Shown: in pieces, positions 26,877-35,017 of the stretch
How the letters are laid out: every line of letters begins with the position of its first letter
Position numbering within the stretch: the stretch's first letter is position 1
NCBI GenBank assembly: GCA_030526355.1
Contig: JAUNDC010000002.1
Coordinates: 62,001-126,000, forward strand
Length of the DNA: 64,000 nt
Direction: 5' to 3'
From: Bacillota bacterium
Lineage (GTDB): Bacteria > Bacillota > Clostridia > Peptostreptococcales > Anaerovoracaceae
Made by a program: the position numbers and the translations under genes
The notes under the pieces: model-generated
Database searches by the model: none
Told to the model about the DNA's origin: nothing
What the model saw: the letters and a program-made list of their open reading frames with translations, nothing else

Positions 26877-27728
26877 ATGCGAGTAATTGGAATCGGTGAT
26901 AACGTAGTAGACCGTTATATAAATAAGCGGATTATGTTCCCGGGAGGAAATGCTGTGAACTTCGCAGCCTATGCCAGACAGTGCGGGGCCGAATCGGCAT
27001 ATCTTGGTCTGATTGCAGATGATGCTGAGGGCCGGCTGGTGCATGATTCCCTTGAACAGCTGGGCGTGGATGTGTCGGAATCACCTCTAAGAGCGGGACT
27101 TACTACCGAAAGATGCGATGTTGTGCTGAAGGAAGGCGACAGAGTATTCCAGGGCTGCAGCTACGGGGAGGGCGAATACAGAACTCTCACTCTGACAGAA
27201 GAAAATCTGGAATACCTCAAAGGCTTCCAGGTGATTCACTGTGGCTGCTATGCATGCATGGAGGATGAAATCAGAAAGCTTGCAGGCTTCGATGCATTGA
27301 AGACCTTTGATTTTTCCTGCGAGGAAGAATATAGAACCGATGAATTCCTGGAGAAGGTATGCCCGTATATAGATATCGCTCTGTTTTCGGCTGAGGAAAT
27401 GACTCAGGAGCAGATGAAAGAGCTGCGTGAAAAGGTCATCGGTCTGGGAACAAAGCTGGTGCTCATTACCAATGGCACCAGAGGGCAGATGCTCTGGGAT
27501 GGAAAAAAGGAATATCCCGGTAAGGTCAAGCTTCTGGAACCTGTAGACACTATGGGAGCCGGAGACTCATTCTTTACGGCCTTTGTTGTGGCAATGGCCC
27601 GTGGTGGCTATGACAGGAATAAACCGCTGGATGAGGCGCTGGCAGACAGAGCTTTTTCGGAAGCAGCCGATTTTTCTGCAGGAACATGCCTTGTTGAGGG
27701 GGCGTTCGGATTTGGAACAGAATATTGA
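26877..27728 (+). CDS. PfkB-family kinase, fructoselysine 6-kinase-like
   Basis: A 283-residue ribokinase/PfkB-family kinase. The N-terminus (GDNVVDRY, FPGGNAVNFA) and the DTMGAGDSFF active-site signature closely resemble FrlD, which phosphorylates fructoselysine at C6. It lacks the longer loops of ribokinase and 6-phosphofructokinase types. RBS AAAGGA lies just upstream; it follows pgi by 15 bases. With the FrlB-like deglycase at 29429 it makes a complete two-step Amadori pathway. The amine part of the substrate (lysine, another amino acid or a polyamine) cannot be told from the kinase. Confidence 0.8.
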   Translation: MRVIGIGDNVVDRYINKRIMFPGGNAVNFAAYARQCGAESAYLGLIADDAEGRLVHDSLEQLGVDVSESPLRAGLTTERCDVVLKEGDRVFQGCSYGEGEYRTLTLTEENLEYLKGFQVIHCGCYACMEDEIRKLAGFDALKTFDFSCEEEYRTDEFLEKVCPYIDIALFSAEEMTQEQMKELREKVIGLGTKLVLITNGTRGQMLWDGKKEYPGKVKLLEPVDTMGAGDSFFTAFVVAMARGGYDRNKPLDEALADRAFSEAADFSAGTCLVEGAFGFGTEY

Positions 27729-27756
27729 GAACCAGGGGAAAAAGCGCGTTCTGACA

Positions 27757-28485
27757 ATGGATGTGCTGTTGTCAAAGGAACTGGAATATATGCTGAAAAC
27801 CGGAGAGTACCGCGAGGGTATGCGGCTTCCGTCGGAGCGTCAGCTGGCAGAGCATTTCGGAGTACAGAGGGGCACCATACGCAGTGCGCTGCAGATACTG
27901 CTGGATAAAGGGATAGTCATATCCAGAGAACGCTCCGGGTATTTTGTTGCTCCGAGGCGAATAGATTTCAACCTTAATGCTTATGATTCCAGAAAAGCTG
28001 TCATTGAACAGATGGGGAAATCAAGCTATGTAAAGCTGCTTACCTTTGAAAAAGTCTATGTGTCCGAAAAGATGGCAGCTAAAACAGCGCTTGTCGAGGA
28101 CAGTCAGGTTTACAGGATCATGCGTCTGCGTTTTGCAAATGGATCGCCTATGGCTCTGGAACGTACCCATATACGATGCGATCTGGCGCCGGGATTATCA
28201 GAAGAGGACGTTCACAACAAGTCCATTTATGCGGCGCTGAAAAGAAAATACAATATCTACATAGCACGCTCGGAGGAAAAGGTGACGGCGGTATATGCCA
28301 ACGGTCTGGAATCTGAGCTTCTGAACGTCAGCCGTTCCAGACCCCTGATGCGTTATGAGGGTCTGGTATATGACCGCAGGAACAGGCTTATCGAATATTT
28401 TGATGATATTATTCTGAAGGAAAAGGTGCAGTTTATCAGCGATGAAGTGTCAGGCTCGGGAAAGAAAAAGCACATGGTAAGGTAG
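27757..28485 (+). CDS. GntR-family regulator with UTRA domain (first of two)
   Basis: A 242-residue regulator. A winged helix-turn-helix (LPSERQLAEHFGVQRGTIRSAL) is at about residues 22-70, and the C-terminal UTRA domain that binds sugar-phosphate-like ligands spans about 95-235. Length fits the HutC subfamily. The ATG at 27757 is the likely start. A TTG at 27712, well spaced behind GAGGGGG inside the end of the kinase gene, is a real alternative adding 15 residues. It probably senses a pathway intermediate and acts on this island. It ends one base before a second regulator of the same family. Confidence 0.82.
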   Translation: MDVLLSKELEYMLKTGEYREGMRLPSERQLAEHFGVQRGTIRSALQILLDKGIVISRERSGYFVAPRRIDFNLNAYDSRKAVIEQMGKSSYVKLLTFEKVYVSEKMAAKTALVEDSQVYRIMRLRFANGSPMALERTHIRCDLAPGLSEEDVHNKSIYAALKRKYNIYIARSEEKVTAVYANGLESELLNVSRSRPLMRYEGLVYDRRNRLIEYFDDIILKEKVQFISDEVSGSGKKKHMVR

Positions 28486-28486
28486 G

Positions 28487-29230
28487 ATGAAAAAACAGAT
28501 AGAAAAAGTCAAGGAACCTGCTTCATATCAGCTGCAGAAGATCATAATAAAAATGATAGAGGATGGCGATTACCTTCCAGGAGAAAAGCTCTACAGCGAA
28601 CGGGCGATGGCCAGCAAGTACGGAGTATCCAGGATGACGGTGCAGTATGCTCTCAATGAGCTTGTAAAAGCAGGGTATCTTTACAGAGAGCAGGGCCGCG
28701 GAACCTTTGTGAGAAAAAATGTTGTGGACAAGATGGATCTGAACTATCTCTCAGAGCGGGGAAACGCCGGCATTACAGCTATCGTCAAGAATCACGGGGC
28801 CAAAATTTCCAATAAGGTTCTGACAAAGGGCATAATTCACGGCAGCTGGTTCTCTCATAAGCTGGGGCTTGACAAGGACGAGCCTGTGTACGCTTTACAT
28901 CGTATCCGCTATGGAAATGACGAACCCATCGCGGTGGAATATACATATGTTCCAGCTGGGCTTTTCAAGGAAATGGATGACATTGACTTTGAGAAGGTGT
29001 CCCTGTACGATTATATGGATTCGGAGATGCATATGCCTCAGAAATTCATCCAGAAGCTGCAGATTATCGAGGTCACGAAAAAAGAACGTGAGTATCTGGA
29101 GCTGGAGAAGAGAGAGCCTGTTTATTATTTTGAATTCATCGGGTATGACGAGGCTGGGACTATCGTGGAATATACTGAAAGCTATAACCGGTGTGACCGG
29201 TTTGAATATACCTTCGATGCACAGGTTTGA
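28487..29230 (+). CDS. GntR-family regulator with UTRA domain (second of two)
   Basis: A 247-residue HutC-type GntR regulator: winged helix-turn-helix at about 35-80 (LYSERAMASKYGVSRMTVQYAL), UTRA domain about 100-240. It is only distantly similar to the preceding regulator, so the pair is not a recent duplication. The stop codon of the first regulator is one base before this ATG. A perfect inverted repeat of GntR type lies 80 bases downstream in front of the deglycase gene and is a natural target for one or both proteins. Confidence 0.85.
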   Translation: MKKQIEKVKEPASYQLQKIIIKMIEDGDYLPGEKLYSERAMASKYGVSRMTVQYALNELVKAGYLYREQGRGTFVRKNVVDKMDLNYLSERGNAGITAIVKNHGAKISNKVLTKGIIHGSWFSHKLGLDKDEPVYALHRIRYGNDEPIAVEYTYVPAGLFKEMDDIDFEKVSLYDYMDSEMHMPQKFIQKLQIIEVTKKEREYLELEKREPVYYFEFIGYDEAGTIVEYTESYNRCDRFEYTFDAQV

Positions 29231-29310
29231 ATTAATTTTAAATTGGTATAGCTGTTAAAAACATTAAAAAATAAATGATTTAAGACATAATAATGATTAG
29301 GGTTACACAC

Positions 29311-29328
29311 TGGTATAGTAATATACCA
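29311..29328. promoter_or_regulatory. Perfect inverted repeat, probable GntR/UTRA operator
   Basis: TGGTATA (29311-29317), spacer GTAA, TATACCA (29322-29328). The arms are perfectly complementary and resemble HutC-subfamily operators. A lone half-site TTGGTATA is at 29243-29250. The repeat lies just upstream of the deglycase promoter hexamers. Confidence 0.7.
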
Positions 29329-29360
29329 AAATTGGCGTGTAATTTCTTTTAGCTAAAACC

Positions 29361-29388
29361 TTGTTTTTCCGGGGAAATTTGCTATCCT
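29361..29388 (+). promoter_or_regulatory. Promoter candidate of the deglycase-importer operon
   Basis: TTGTTT (29361-29366), 16 bases, TATCCT (29383-29388), 40 bases before the start codon. A weaker overlapping alternative is TTGGCG (29332-29337) with TAAAAC (29354-29359). An AAAGGAGG ribosome binding site follows. Confidence 0.4.
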
Positions 29389-29428
29389 AATGTTAAAATA
29401 AAGTTAACTAAAGGAGGAAATTAAGCTT

Positions 29429-30439
29429 ATGCGTAATTTTGATGTTAAAAAGTATATGGAAGAAGGTAAAACTGCTTACAGTAAAAGAGCTGACATAGAA
29501 AAAATGGCAGATCAGGTTACTGAAAGAGGGTACACTAATATAGTGGTAATCGGTATTGGCGGAACATGGGCTGAATGGCATCCGGTTGTTCATGTTATGA
29601 GACACTATACAGATCTTCCTATTTACCTTGAAAATGCAGCAGAACTCTGCATCAGAGAAGACAAGCGTTTTCTGACTAAGGACTCACTGGTAATCACTGC
29701 TTCCGCATCCGGTAATACCAAGGAAATAATGGAAGCTGTAAAGATGTGCAAGGACATGGGCATTGAGGTTGCCGGATTCACTAAGGATATGGAGACTCCG
29801 CTGGCCAAGGAGCTGGATTATATAGTAGCCAACCCTTGCGGAGACTGCGAACATTCATATATGATGTTCTTCATGCTTGGACTGAGACTTCTGTACAACA
29901 GAGGAGAATTCCCTGCATACGAAAGATTCGCAGACCAGATGGCAAACCTTCATGACAATCTGTTGAGAATAAGAGAGGAATTCGAGCCTAAGGCAGCGGA
30001 AATCGCAAGAGCCTATGCTAAGGAACCGTACAATATTTTCGTAGGATCAGGAGCACTCTGGGGCGAAACTTATCTCTTCTCGATGTGTATTCTGGAGGAA
30101 ATGCAGTGGGTACGCACAAAATCAGTTACATCTGCTGACTTTTTCCATGGAACTCTGGAGCTTGTGGAAAAGGATGTACCTGTATTCCTGTTCAAGGGTG
30201 AAGATGAGTACAGACCGCTGGATAACCGTGTAGAGCGTTTCTGTGAAAAAATAACAGACAAGCTGGTTGTAATTGATACTAAGGACTATGACCTCAAAGG
30301 TATCGACGATGAGTTCCGTGTAATCTGTTCACCGATGATCCTGACTTCTCTGGTAACAGAGCGTCTGGCTGCTCATTACGAATTGAATACTGGTCACAGC
30401 CTTGAATTCCGCAGATACTACAGACAGTTTGATTACTAA
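29429..30439 (+). CDS. SIS-domain deglycase, fructoselysine-6-phosphate deglycase (FrlB)-like
   Basis: A 336-residue protein with two SIS sugar-isomerase domains: the first around IGIGGTWAEWHPV and ASASGNTKEIM, the second around GSGALWGETYLFS and ADFFHGTLELVEKDVP. The HGTLELVE stretch matches the catalytic region of FrlB, which splits 6-phosphofructoselysine into glucose-6-phosphate and lysine. The N-terminal amidotransferase of GlmS is absent. It has an AAAGGAGG ribosome binding site and leads the operon with the PotABCD-type importer. GfrF-type deglycases acting on glucoselysine-6-phosphate belong to the same family and are an alternative. Confidence 0.8.
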   Translation: MRNFDVKKYMEEGKTAYSKRADIEKMADQVTERGYTNIVVIGIGGTWAEWHPVVHVMRHYTDLPIYLENAAELCIREDKRFLTKDSLVITASASGNTKEIMEAVKMCKDMGIEVAGFTKDMETPLAKELDYIVANPCGDCEHSYMMFFMLGLRLLYNRGEFPAYERFADQMANLHDNLLRIREEFEPKAAEIARAYAKEPYNIFVGSGALWGETYLFSMCILEEMQWVRTKSVTSADFFHGTLELVEKDVPVFLFKGEDEYRPLDNRVERFCEKITDKLVVIDTKDYDLKGIDDEFRVICSPMILTSLVTERLAAHYELNTGHSLEFRRYYRQFDY

Positions 30440-30460
30440 AAACAGCGGGAGGAAAGGACA

Positions 30461-31525
30461 ATGGCTGAACATATTGTTTCATTAAAAAATGTAAATAAAT
30501 TCTTTGGAGACAATCACGTTATAAAAGAGCTTAACCTTGAAATCAATGAGGGTGAATTCCTCACCCTGCTTGGTCCGTCCGGCTGCGGGAAGACAACGAT
30601 TCTGAGAATGATTGCCGGTTTTGAGGATGCTACCAGCGGAACTATAATGGTACAGGGAGAGAGAGTTGAAGACAAGGAAGCTTACGAACGTGATGTTAAC
30701 ACTGTATTTCAGAGCTATGCCCTATTCCCGCATATGACAGTATATGACAATATTGCCTATGGACTTACAGTCAAAAAGGTTCCAAAGGATGAGATAAAAA
30801 GACGTGTAAAGGAAATGCTGGAGCTGGTTCAGCTGATGGGCTTCGAAGGAAGAAAGCCGGATATGATGTCCGGTGGACAGAAGCAGAGAGTTGCAATTGC
30901 CAGAGCCCTTATCAACAACCCAAAGGTTCTCCTGCTGGATGAACCGCTCGGTGCGCTGGATCTTCAGCTGAGAAAGCAGATGCAGATTGAGCTCAAGCGC
31001 CTGCAGAAAATGCTTAATATCACGTTTGTATATGTTACTCATGATCAGGAGGAAGCCATGACCATGAGTGACAGAATCGCTGTTATGAATGCAGGTGTTA
31101 TTGAACATCTGGCAACGCCTGATGAGATATACAAGCAGCCGAAGACAAGGTTTGTAGCCAACTTCATCGGAGAATCCAATCTGTTTTCAGGTGTGGTAAA
31201 GGCAGTTGAAGGTGAGGCCGCTGTTGTGGAAACCGAGCTTGGTATTGCAAGGGTACCGGCTAAGGATCATAAAGTGGGAGAAACCATTCATATCTGCGTG
31301 CGTCCGGAAGTTATGCAGTACAGCAGAGAGCCGGTAGACGGATTCACCTTGAGCGGAAAAGTCAAGAATCTGATTTTCGTTGGAGCTCAGTACCGTACTC
31401 TTCTCACAATGGAAAACGGCTATGATGTGAAAATCAACAGAGTTAAACAGGACTCTTCCTATAATGAAGGAGATACCTTGTATCTGCATTGGGATCTGGA
31501 AGATGCCGTGGGCATCAAGGCATAA
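30461..31525 (+). CDS. ABC importer ATP-binding protein, PotA-like
   Basis: A 354-residue importer ATPase with Walker A GPSGCGKTT, signature SGGQKQRVAIA, Walker B VLLLDEPLGALD, and a C-terminal TOBE regulatory domain (about 240-350). It belongs to the polyamine/opine/iron importer group. Followed 12 bases later by the first permease, in the standard A-B-C-D order. In this operon the imported solute is more likely a glycated amine than a free polyamine, which is inferred from the deglycase gene in front. Confidence 0.88.
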   Translation: MAEHIVSLKNVNKFFGDNHVIKELNLEINEGEFLTLLGPSGCGKTTILRMIAGFEDATSGTIMVQGERVEDKEAYERDVNTVFQSYALFPHMTVYDNIAYGLTVKKVPKDEIKRRVKEMLELVQLMGFEGRKPDMMSGGQKQRVAIARALINNPKVLLLDEPLGALDLQLRKQMQIELKRLQKMLNITFVYVTHDQEEAMTMSDRIAVMNAGVIEHLATPDEIYKQPKTRFVANFIGESNLFSGVVKAVEGEAAVVETELGIARVPAKDHKVGETIHICVRPEVMQYSREPVDGFTLSGKVKNLIFVGAQYRTLLTMENGYDVKINRVKQDSSYNEGDTLYLHWDLEDAVGIKA

Positions 31526-31537
31526 GGAGGGACTGCA

Positions 31538-32434
31538 ATGAGTGATGGAAAAGTAACACTTGCCGCAGGCGGCAGGAGACCGGGAATCCGCGGTAAAATG
31601 CCGATTTTTGCAACAGCAGGTCCGGTATCCTTCTGGATGATAATATTCGTAATGCTGCCACTGATATATGTGTTCGTGATAAGCTTTATGACCAGAACCC
31701 AGTATGGTGGTATTGAGTATTCATTTACTTTTGATAATTATAAGGAAATATTGAATCCGCTGTATCTGAAGGTAATCTGGAAATCGCTGAAGCTGGCATT
31801 TCTCACTACTGTAATATGCCTGGTAGTTGGATATCCTCTGGCATACTGGATTGCCAGCAAACCTTCCAAGCTGGCGGCAAAGCTGCTGATGCTGGTTATG
31901 ATACCATACTGGACAAGCTCGCTTGTAAGATTGTTCAGTATAAATCTGCTGGTAATGCCTAATGGACTTCTGAATGCATTTTTACTGAAGCTCCATCTGA
32001 TTTCAGAGCCGCTGGACATACTGTACAGTGACGGAGTAGTAATGCTGGGGCTTCTGGTGGCGATGCTTCCGTTTTCGGTTCTGCCGCTTTATTCATCAAT
32101 AGAAAAGATGGATAAATCGCTGATCGAAGCATCCAAGGATCTGGGAGCAAATGCTGTTACAACCTTCCGTAAGGTGACTATACCGCAGACTATGCCGGGT
32201 ATCGTAGGCTGCACTCTGCTGGTGTTCATACCGTCCCTTGGTATGTACTATGTACCTGAAATGCTGGGAGGCGGCAAGGTAATGCTGGTCGGCACACTTG
32301 TAAAGAACCAGTTCCTGGTTACAAAGAACTGGCCATTCGGTGCGTCTCTGGCAATACTTCTGATTCTTATCACACTGGCAATGCTGTGGCTGTACACAAG
32401 AATCGGCAAGCTGGATGATTTGGAGGTGTGCTAA
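31538..32434 (+). CDS. ABC importer permease, PotB-like
   Basis: A 298-residue permease with about six membrane helices; the cytoplasmic EAA coupling loop reads EASKDLGANAVTTFRKVTIP near residues 205-225. RBS AAGGAGG precedes the ATG. The stop codon is immediately followed by the ATG of the second permease, so the two are made together. Confidence 0.87.
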   Translation: MSDGKVTLAAGGRRPGIRGKMPIFATAGPVSFWMIIFVMLPLIYVFVISFMTRTQYGGIEYSFTFDNYKEILNPLYLKVIWKSLKLAFLTTVICLVVGYPLAYWIASKPSKLAAKLLMLVMIPYWTSSLVRLFSINLLVMPNGLLNAFLLKLHLISEPLDILYSDGVVMLGLLVAMLPFSVLPLYSSIEKMDKSLIEASKDLGANAVTTFRKVTIPQTMPGIVGCTLLVFIPSLGMYYVPEMLGGGKVMLVGTLVKNQFLVTKNWPFGASLAILLILITLAMLWLYTRIGKLDDLEVC

Positions 32435-33280
32435 ATGGCTGAAAAACAGAAACTTAGTAAACGCCTCAGGAGAAAGCGTCTTGGCAAGCGGTTAGGCAAT
32501 GTATATGCAGTACTGGTATATGCTTTTATATATATTCCGATTGCCATCATGGTGCTGTTTTCATTTAACAGCCAGAAACACAATTATTATTTTGAAAGTT
32601 TTACGACGGAATGGTATGTCAAGCTGTTTACTCATTCCGATTTATGGGAATACCTGGTAAATTCCCTTATCGTTGCCATTGCGGCAACGGCAATATCTAT
32701 CGTTATCGGTGTGCTGGGTGCTATGGGACTCAAAAGGTTTGAGTTCAAGCTGAAGCAGGTTATCAGCAATTCGCTGTATATTCCTATTGTAATACCTGAG
32801 GTTGTACTTGGTATCTCATTGCTGATGCTGTTTGAGATGGCTCATCTGCCACTGGGACTGGGTGCGATGATTCTGGCTCATGCAACCTTCTGCATCCCGT
32901 TCGTAGTCATTATTATGAGGGGCAGAATGTCCGGTATGGATATGTCAATAGAGGAGGCATCTCAGGATCTGGGGGCAAACCGTGTAACGACCTTTTTCAG
33001 GATAACCTTGCCGCTGCTCATCCCTGGAATAATGTCAAGTGCATTCATGTCCTTCACATTGTCCATTGATGACGTTATAATCAGTAACTTCGTATCGGGT
33101 CCTTATTCGACTACGTTGCCGATTAAGATTCTGTCCATGGTAAAGGTTGGACTGAAGCCTGATGTTAATGCACTGACTACTGTAATGGTTGCGGTACTGG
33201 TTCTCGGTATCCTGATTAACAGCGTTGTTCAGGCTCTCTGGAAAAAGAGGGCTTCAACAAATATAAAGACTTATTTCTAA
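32435..33280 (+). CDS. ABC importer permease, PotC-like
   Basis: A 281-residue permease with about six membrane helices and the EAA loop EEASQDLGANRVTTFFRITL. The N-terminus is strongly basic (RLRRKRLGKR). It starts at the base after the PotB-like stop; the GGAGG for it lies inside the upstream gene. It forms the heterodimeric channel with the preceding permease. Confidence 0.87.
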   Translation: MAEKQKLSKRLRRKRLGKRLGNVYAVLVYAFIYIPIAIMVLFSFNSQKHNYYFESFTTEWYVKLFTHSDLWEYLVNSLIVAIAATAISIVIGVLGAMGLKRFEFKLKQVISNSLYIPIVIPEVVLGISLLMLFEMAHLPLGLGAMILAHATFCIPFVVIIMRGRMSGMDMSIEEASQDLGANRVTTFFRITLPLLIPGIMSSAFMSFTLSIDDVIISNFVSGPYSTTLPIKILSMVKVGLKPDVNALTTVMVAVLVLGILINSVVQALWKKRASTNIKTYF

Positions 33281-33309
33281 GGTTACAAGATTTAAGGGAG
33301 GTAACAAAC

Positions 33310-34395
33310 ATGAAACGTGCAAAGAAGCTTATTGCAGTTGCCCTGATCGGAGTGATGGCTCTGGCTTTCACTGCCTGCGGCGGCGGCAGCAGCAACGACA
33401 ATGGTGAAGTGAATATTTACATGTGGTCTGAGTACATTTCTTCAGATGTGATCAGTGCATTTGAAGAAGAAACAGGAATTACTGTAAATATGTCCTACAT
33501 GAGTACTTCTGAGGAAGCTGCAGCTAAAATAACAAGCGGCGGCGGCTCCGAGTATGATATTGTTATGCCATGTGATGCTGATATGACAGGCCTGATCGAG
33601 GGTGGATATCTGGAAGAAATGAATCTGGATAACATTCCGAACTGGGAAAACCTGGGCGATGCATATAAGAACAGAGAGTTCGACCCTGATAACAAGTATG
33701 CTATGCCTTACCTGATGAACTATGTATATGTTGTTTATAATAAGGAAACCTGCCCTGTAGAAATTACAAAGTATGAAGATCTGCTGGATCCTCAGCTTAA
33801 GGGACAGATTGCTTCAGTAACAGGTCAGAGAAACCTGTTCCCTATCGCACTGGTTGCTCTGGGATATGACCCTAACAGCACAGACGAAGGTGAAATTGGC
33901 GAAGCATATGAATGGCTGCAGAAGCTGATGCCGAATATCGCTGGTCTTGATTCAGACAGTGCAGAAACAATGTTGATCAACGGAGCTGCAAGCGTTGGAT
34001 TCTTCTTTGATGGTCAGGCTGCAAGAGCATTTGAAGAAATGGGCACAGACAAGCTGGCAGTAGCTAAGCTGACTGATCCTATCCAGCTGGGTGTTGACGA
34101 AATGGTTATCCCTAAGGATGCAAAGAATAAGGAAAATGCAGAAAAATTCCTCAACTACATCCTGGATGCTGATAACTGTGCAGCAAACCTGCAGGGTATG
34201 ATGGAAGAATACGGTTCATACTACACTTGCCCTAACAGTGCAGCAGTAGAAAAGATGCCTACAGAATACAAGGAAGCTCCGGCTATTGATATTCCGCAGA
34301 ACATGAAGGATAACTACTTCCTGCAGCTGGATGTTGGCGATGCAGCTAAGGTTTATGACAGCTACTGGACTAAACTGATGTCAGAAGAGCAGTAA
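33310..34395 (+). CDS. ABC importer substrate-binding lipoprotein, PotD-like
   Basis: A 361-residue lipoprotein. The signal peptide ends in a lipobox FTAC with Cys at about 23, followed by a Gly/Ser linker. The mature protein is a type D binding protein of the polyamine group: the YMWSEYI pocket strand is conserved, as is the Asp in LGVDEMVIPKDAKNKE that contacts an amine in PotD. The Trp usually two residues before that Asp is Gly here, hinting at a roomier pocket. It is the last gene of the operon and is followed by a perfect palindrome and a strong terminator. Substrate inferred from context to be a glycated amine. Confidence 0.82.
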   Translation: MKRAKKLIAVALIGVMALAFTACGGGSSNDNGEVNIYMWSEYISSDVISAFEEETGITVNMSYMSTSEEAAAKITSGGGSEYDIVMPCDADMTGLIEGGYLEEMNLDNIPNWENLGDAYKNREFDPDNKYAMPYLMNYVYVVYNKETCPVEITKYEDLLDPQLKGQIASVTGQRNLFPIALVALGYDPNSTDEGEIGEAYEWLQKLMPNIAGLDSDSAETMLINGAASVGFFFDGQAARAFEEMGTDKLAVAKLTDPIQLGVDEMVIPKDAKNKENAEKFLNYILDADNCAANLQGMMEEYGSYYTCPNSAAVEKMPTEYKEAPAIDIPQNMKDNYFLQLDVGDAAKVYDSYWTKLMSEEQ

Positions 34396-34424
34396 AGTTC
34401 CGCCAGAGGAGCTTTAACGCTCGC

Positions 34425-34442
34425 GCAAAGCAGCTGCTTTGC
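34425..34442. repeat. Perfect 18-bp palindrome downstream of the binding-protein gene
   Basis: GCAAAGCAGCTGCTTTGC is perfectly self-complementary, 30 bases after the stop codon and 40 bases before the operon terminator. It could stabilise the mRNA 3' end or bind a dimeric protein; no T tract follows it. Confidence 0.6.
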
Positions 34443-34480
34443 TGTGATATCAACAGATGAATATTGAAATGATATGATAA

Positions 34481-34522
34481 AATGCTGCGATACTTGCTGG
34501 CTCAGGTATTGCAGCATTTTTT
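34481..34522 (+). terminator. Strong intrinsic terminator of the importer operon
   Basis: AATGCTGCGATAC (34481-34493) pairs with GTATTGCAGCATT (34506-34518), 13 pairs with one G-U, followed by a run of T to 34522. Confidence 0.85.
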
Positions 34523-34602
34523 AGATATTAATGTTGGCGCAGAGTGCTATCAGTTTCGGCGCGCCCAGCTGGCGCAATGCACCTTCAATAGATTGTAGCC
34601 AT

Positions 34603-34802
34603 TCCCAGCAATTAACGAAATCATTGATTTGTATATGTCTTTTCGTAAAAAATCGCCTGATATTTAACATAAAATTCCATTTATTTACGAAAAAGGACTT
34701 TTGTGAAGGCTGTTTCGTAAACCATCGGTTTCTCAAAGGCTTAAACCGGGTTTTTTTAACGAAACGCCATACCTAAATTGCTGTTTTCGTTAATTGCTGG
34801 GA
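34603..34802. repeat. 200-bp element with 18-bp terminal inverted repeats and six TTTCGTWAA motifs
   Basis: The ends TCCCAGCAATTAACGAAA (34603-34620) and TTTCGTTAATTGCTGGGA (34785-34802) are perfect 18-bp inverted repeats. Inside and including the ends, the core TTTCGTWAA occurs six times in both orientations (near 34611, 34640, 34684, 34713, 34755 and 34784). Short internal hairpins such as AAACC-ATC-GGTTT are also present. No credible gene lies in it, and no target-site duplication is obvious at its borders. It could be a miniature mobile element, a structured RNA or a cluster of protein sites. Confidence 0.65.
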
Positions 34803-34968
34803 TTCGACAGAGTCATAATATGAGGGTTTAAAAATAATAAAAAAATGTGTATAATGGTAGTTGCATTCTGATGGGTGTGTAAGTTGCACATCAACTTGCA
34901 CATCTGTCAGAAGAATTGGAGGGACAAATTGTAATAATATTACATTAAGTTGAAAAATATTACAAAAT
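34803..34968 (+). other. Gene-free stretch with promoter-like box, direct repeats and dyads
   Basis: A TATAAT hexamer is at 34850-34855. Downstream, TTGCACATC is repeated at 34884-34892 and 34896-34904 within a near-palindrome (TGTGTAAGTTG ... CAACTTGCACA). A GGAGG-like site near 34919 is followed by stop codons in frame, so no gene starts there. GTAATAATATTAC is a perfect dyad near 34931-34943. It may be a short untranslated transcript or a remnant leader; nothing in it matches an RNA family I know. Confidence 0.35.
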
Positions 34969-35013
34969 AAAAATCCCTAAAACGTTGAAAAATCAATAGT
35001 TTCAAGGATTTTT
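34969..35013 (-). terminator. Intrinsic terminator of the tRNA-Arg gene
   Basis: AAAAATCC (34969-34976) pairs with GGATTTTT (35006-35013) with extra inner pairing; on the minus strand it lies directly after the tRNA 3' end and finishes in a T run. Confidence 0.7.
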
Positions 35014-35017
35014 ATAG

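Noticed and set aside
30461..34395. Importer as a plain spermidine/putrescine transporter
   Set aside because: Possible from the family alone, but the operon begins with an FrlB-like deglycase and is next to an FrlD-like kinase, and a pocket Trp is missing; polyamine uptake alone does not explain the context.
34521..34776. Short open frames on both strands inside the inverted-repeat element
   Set aside because: They overlap each other across the repeat, lack convincing ribosome binding sites and read as low-quality sequence; the repeat structure explains the region better.
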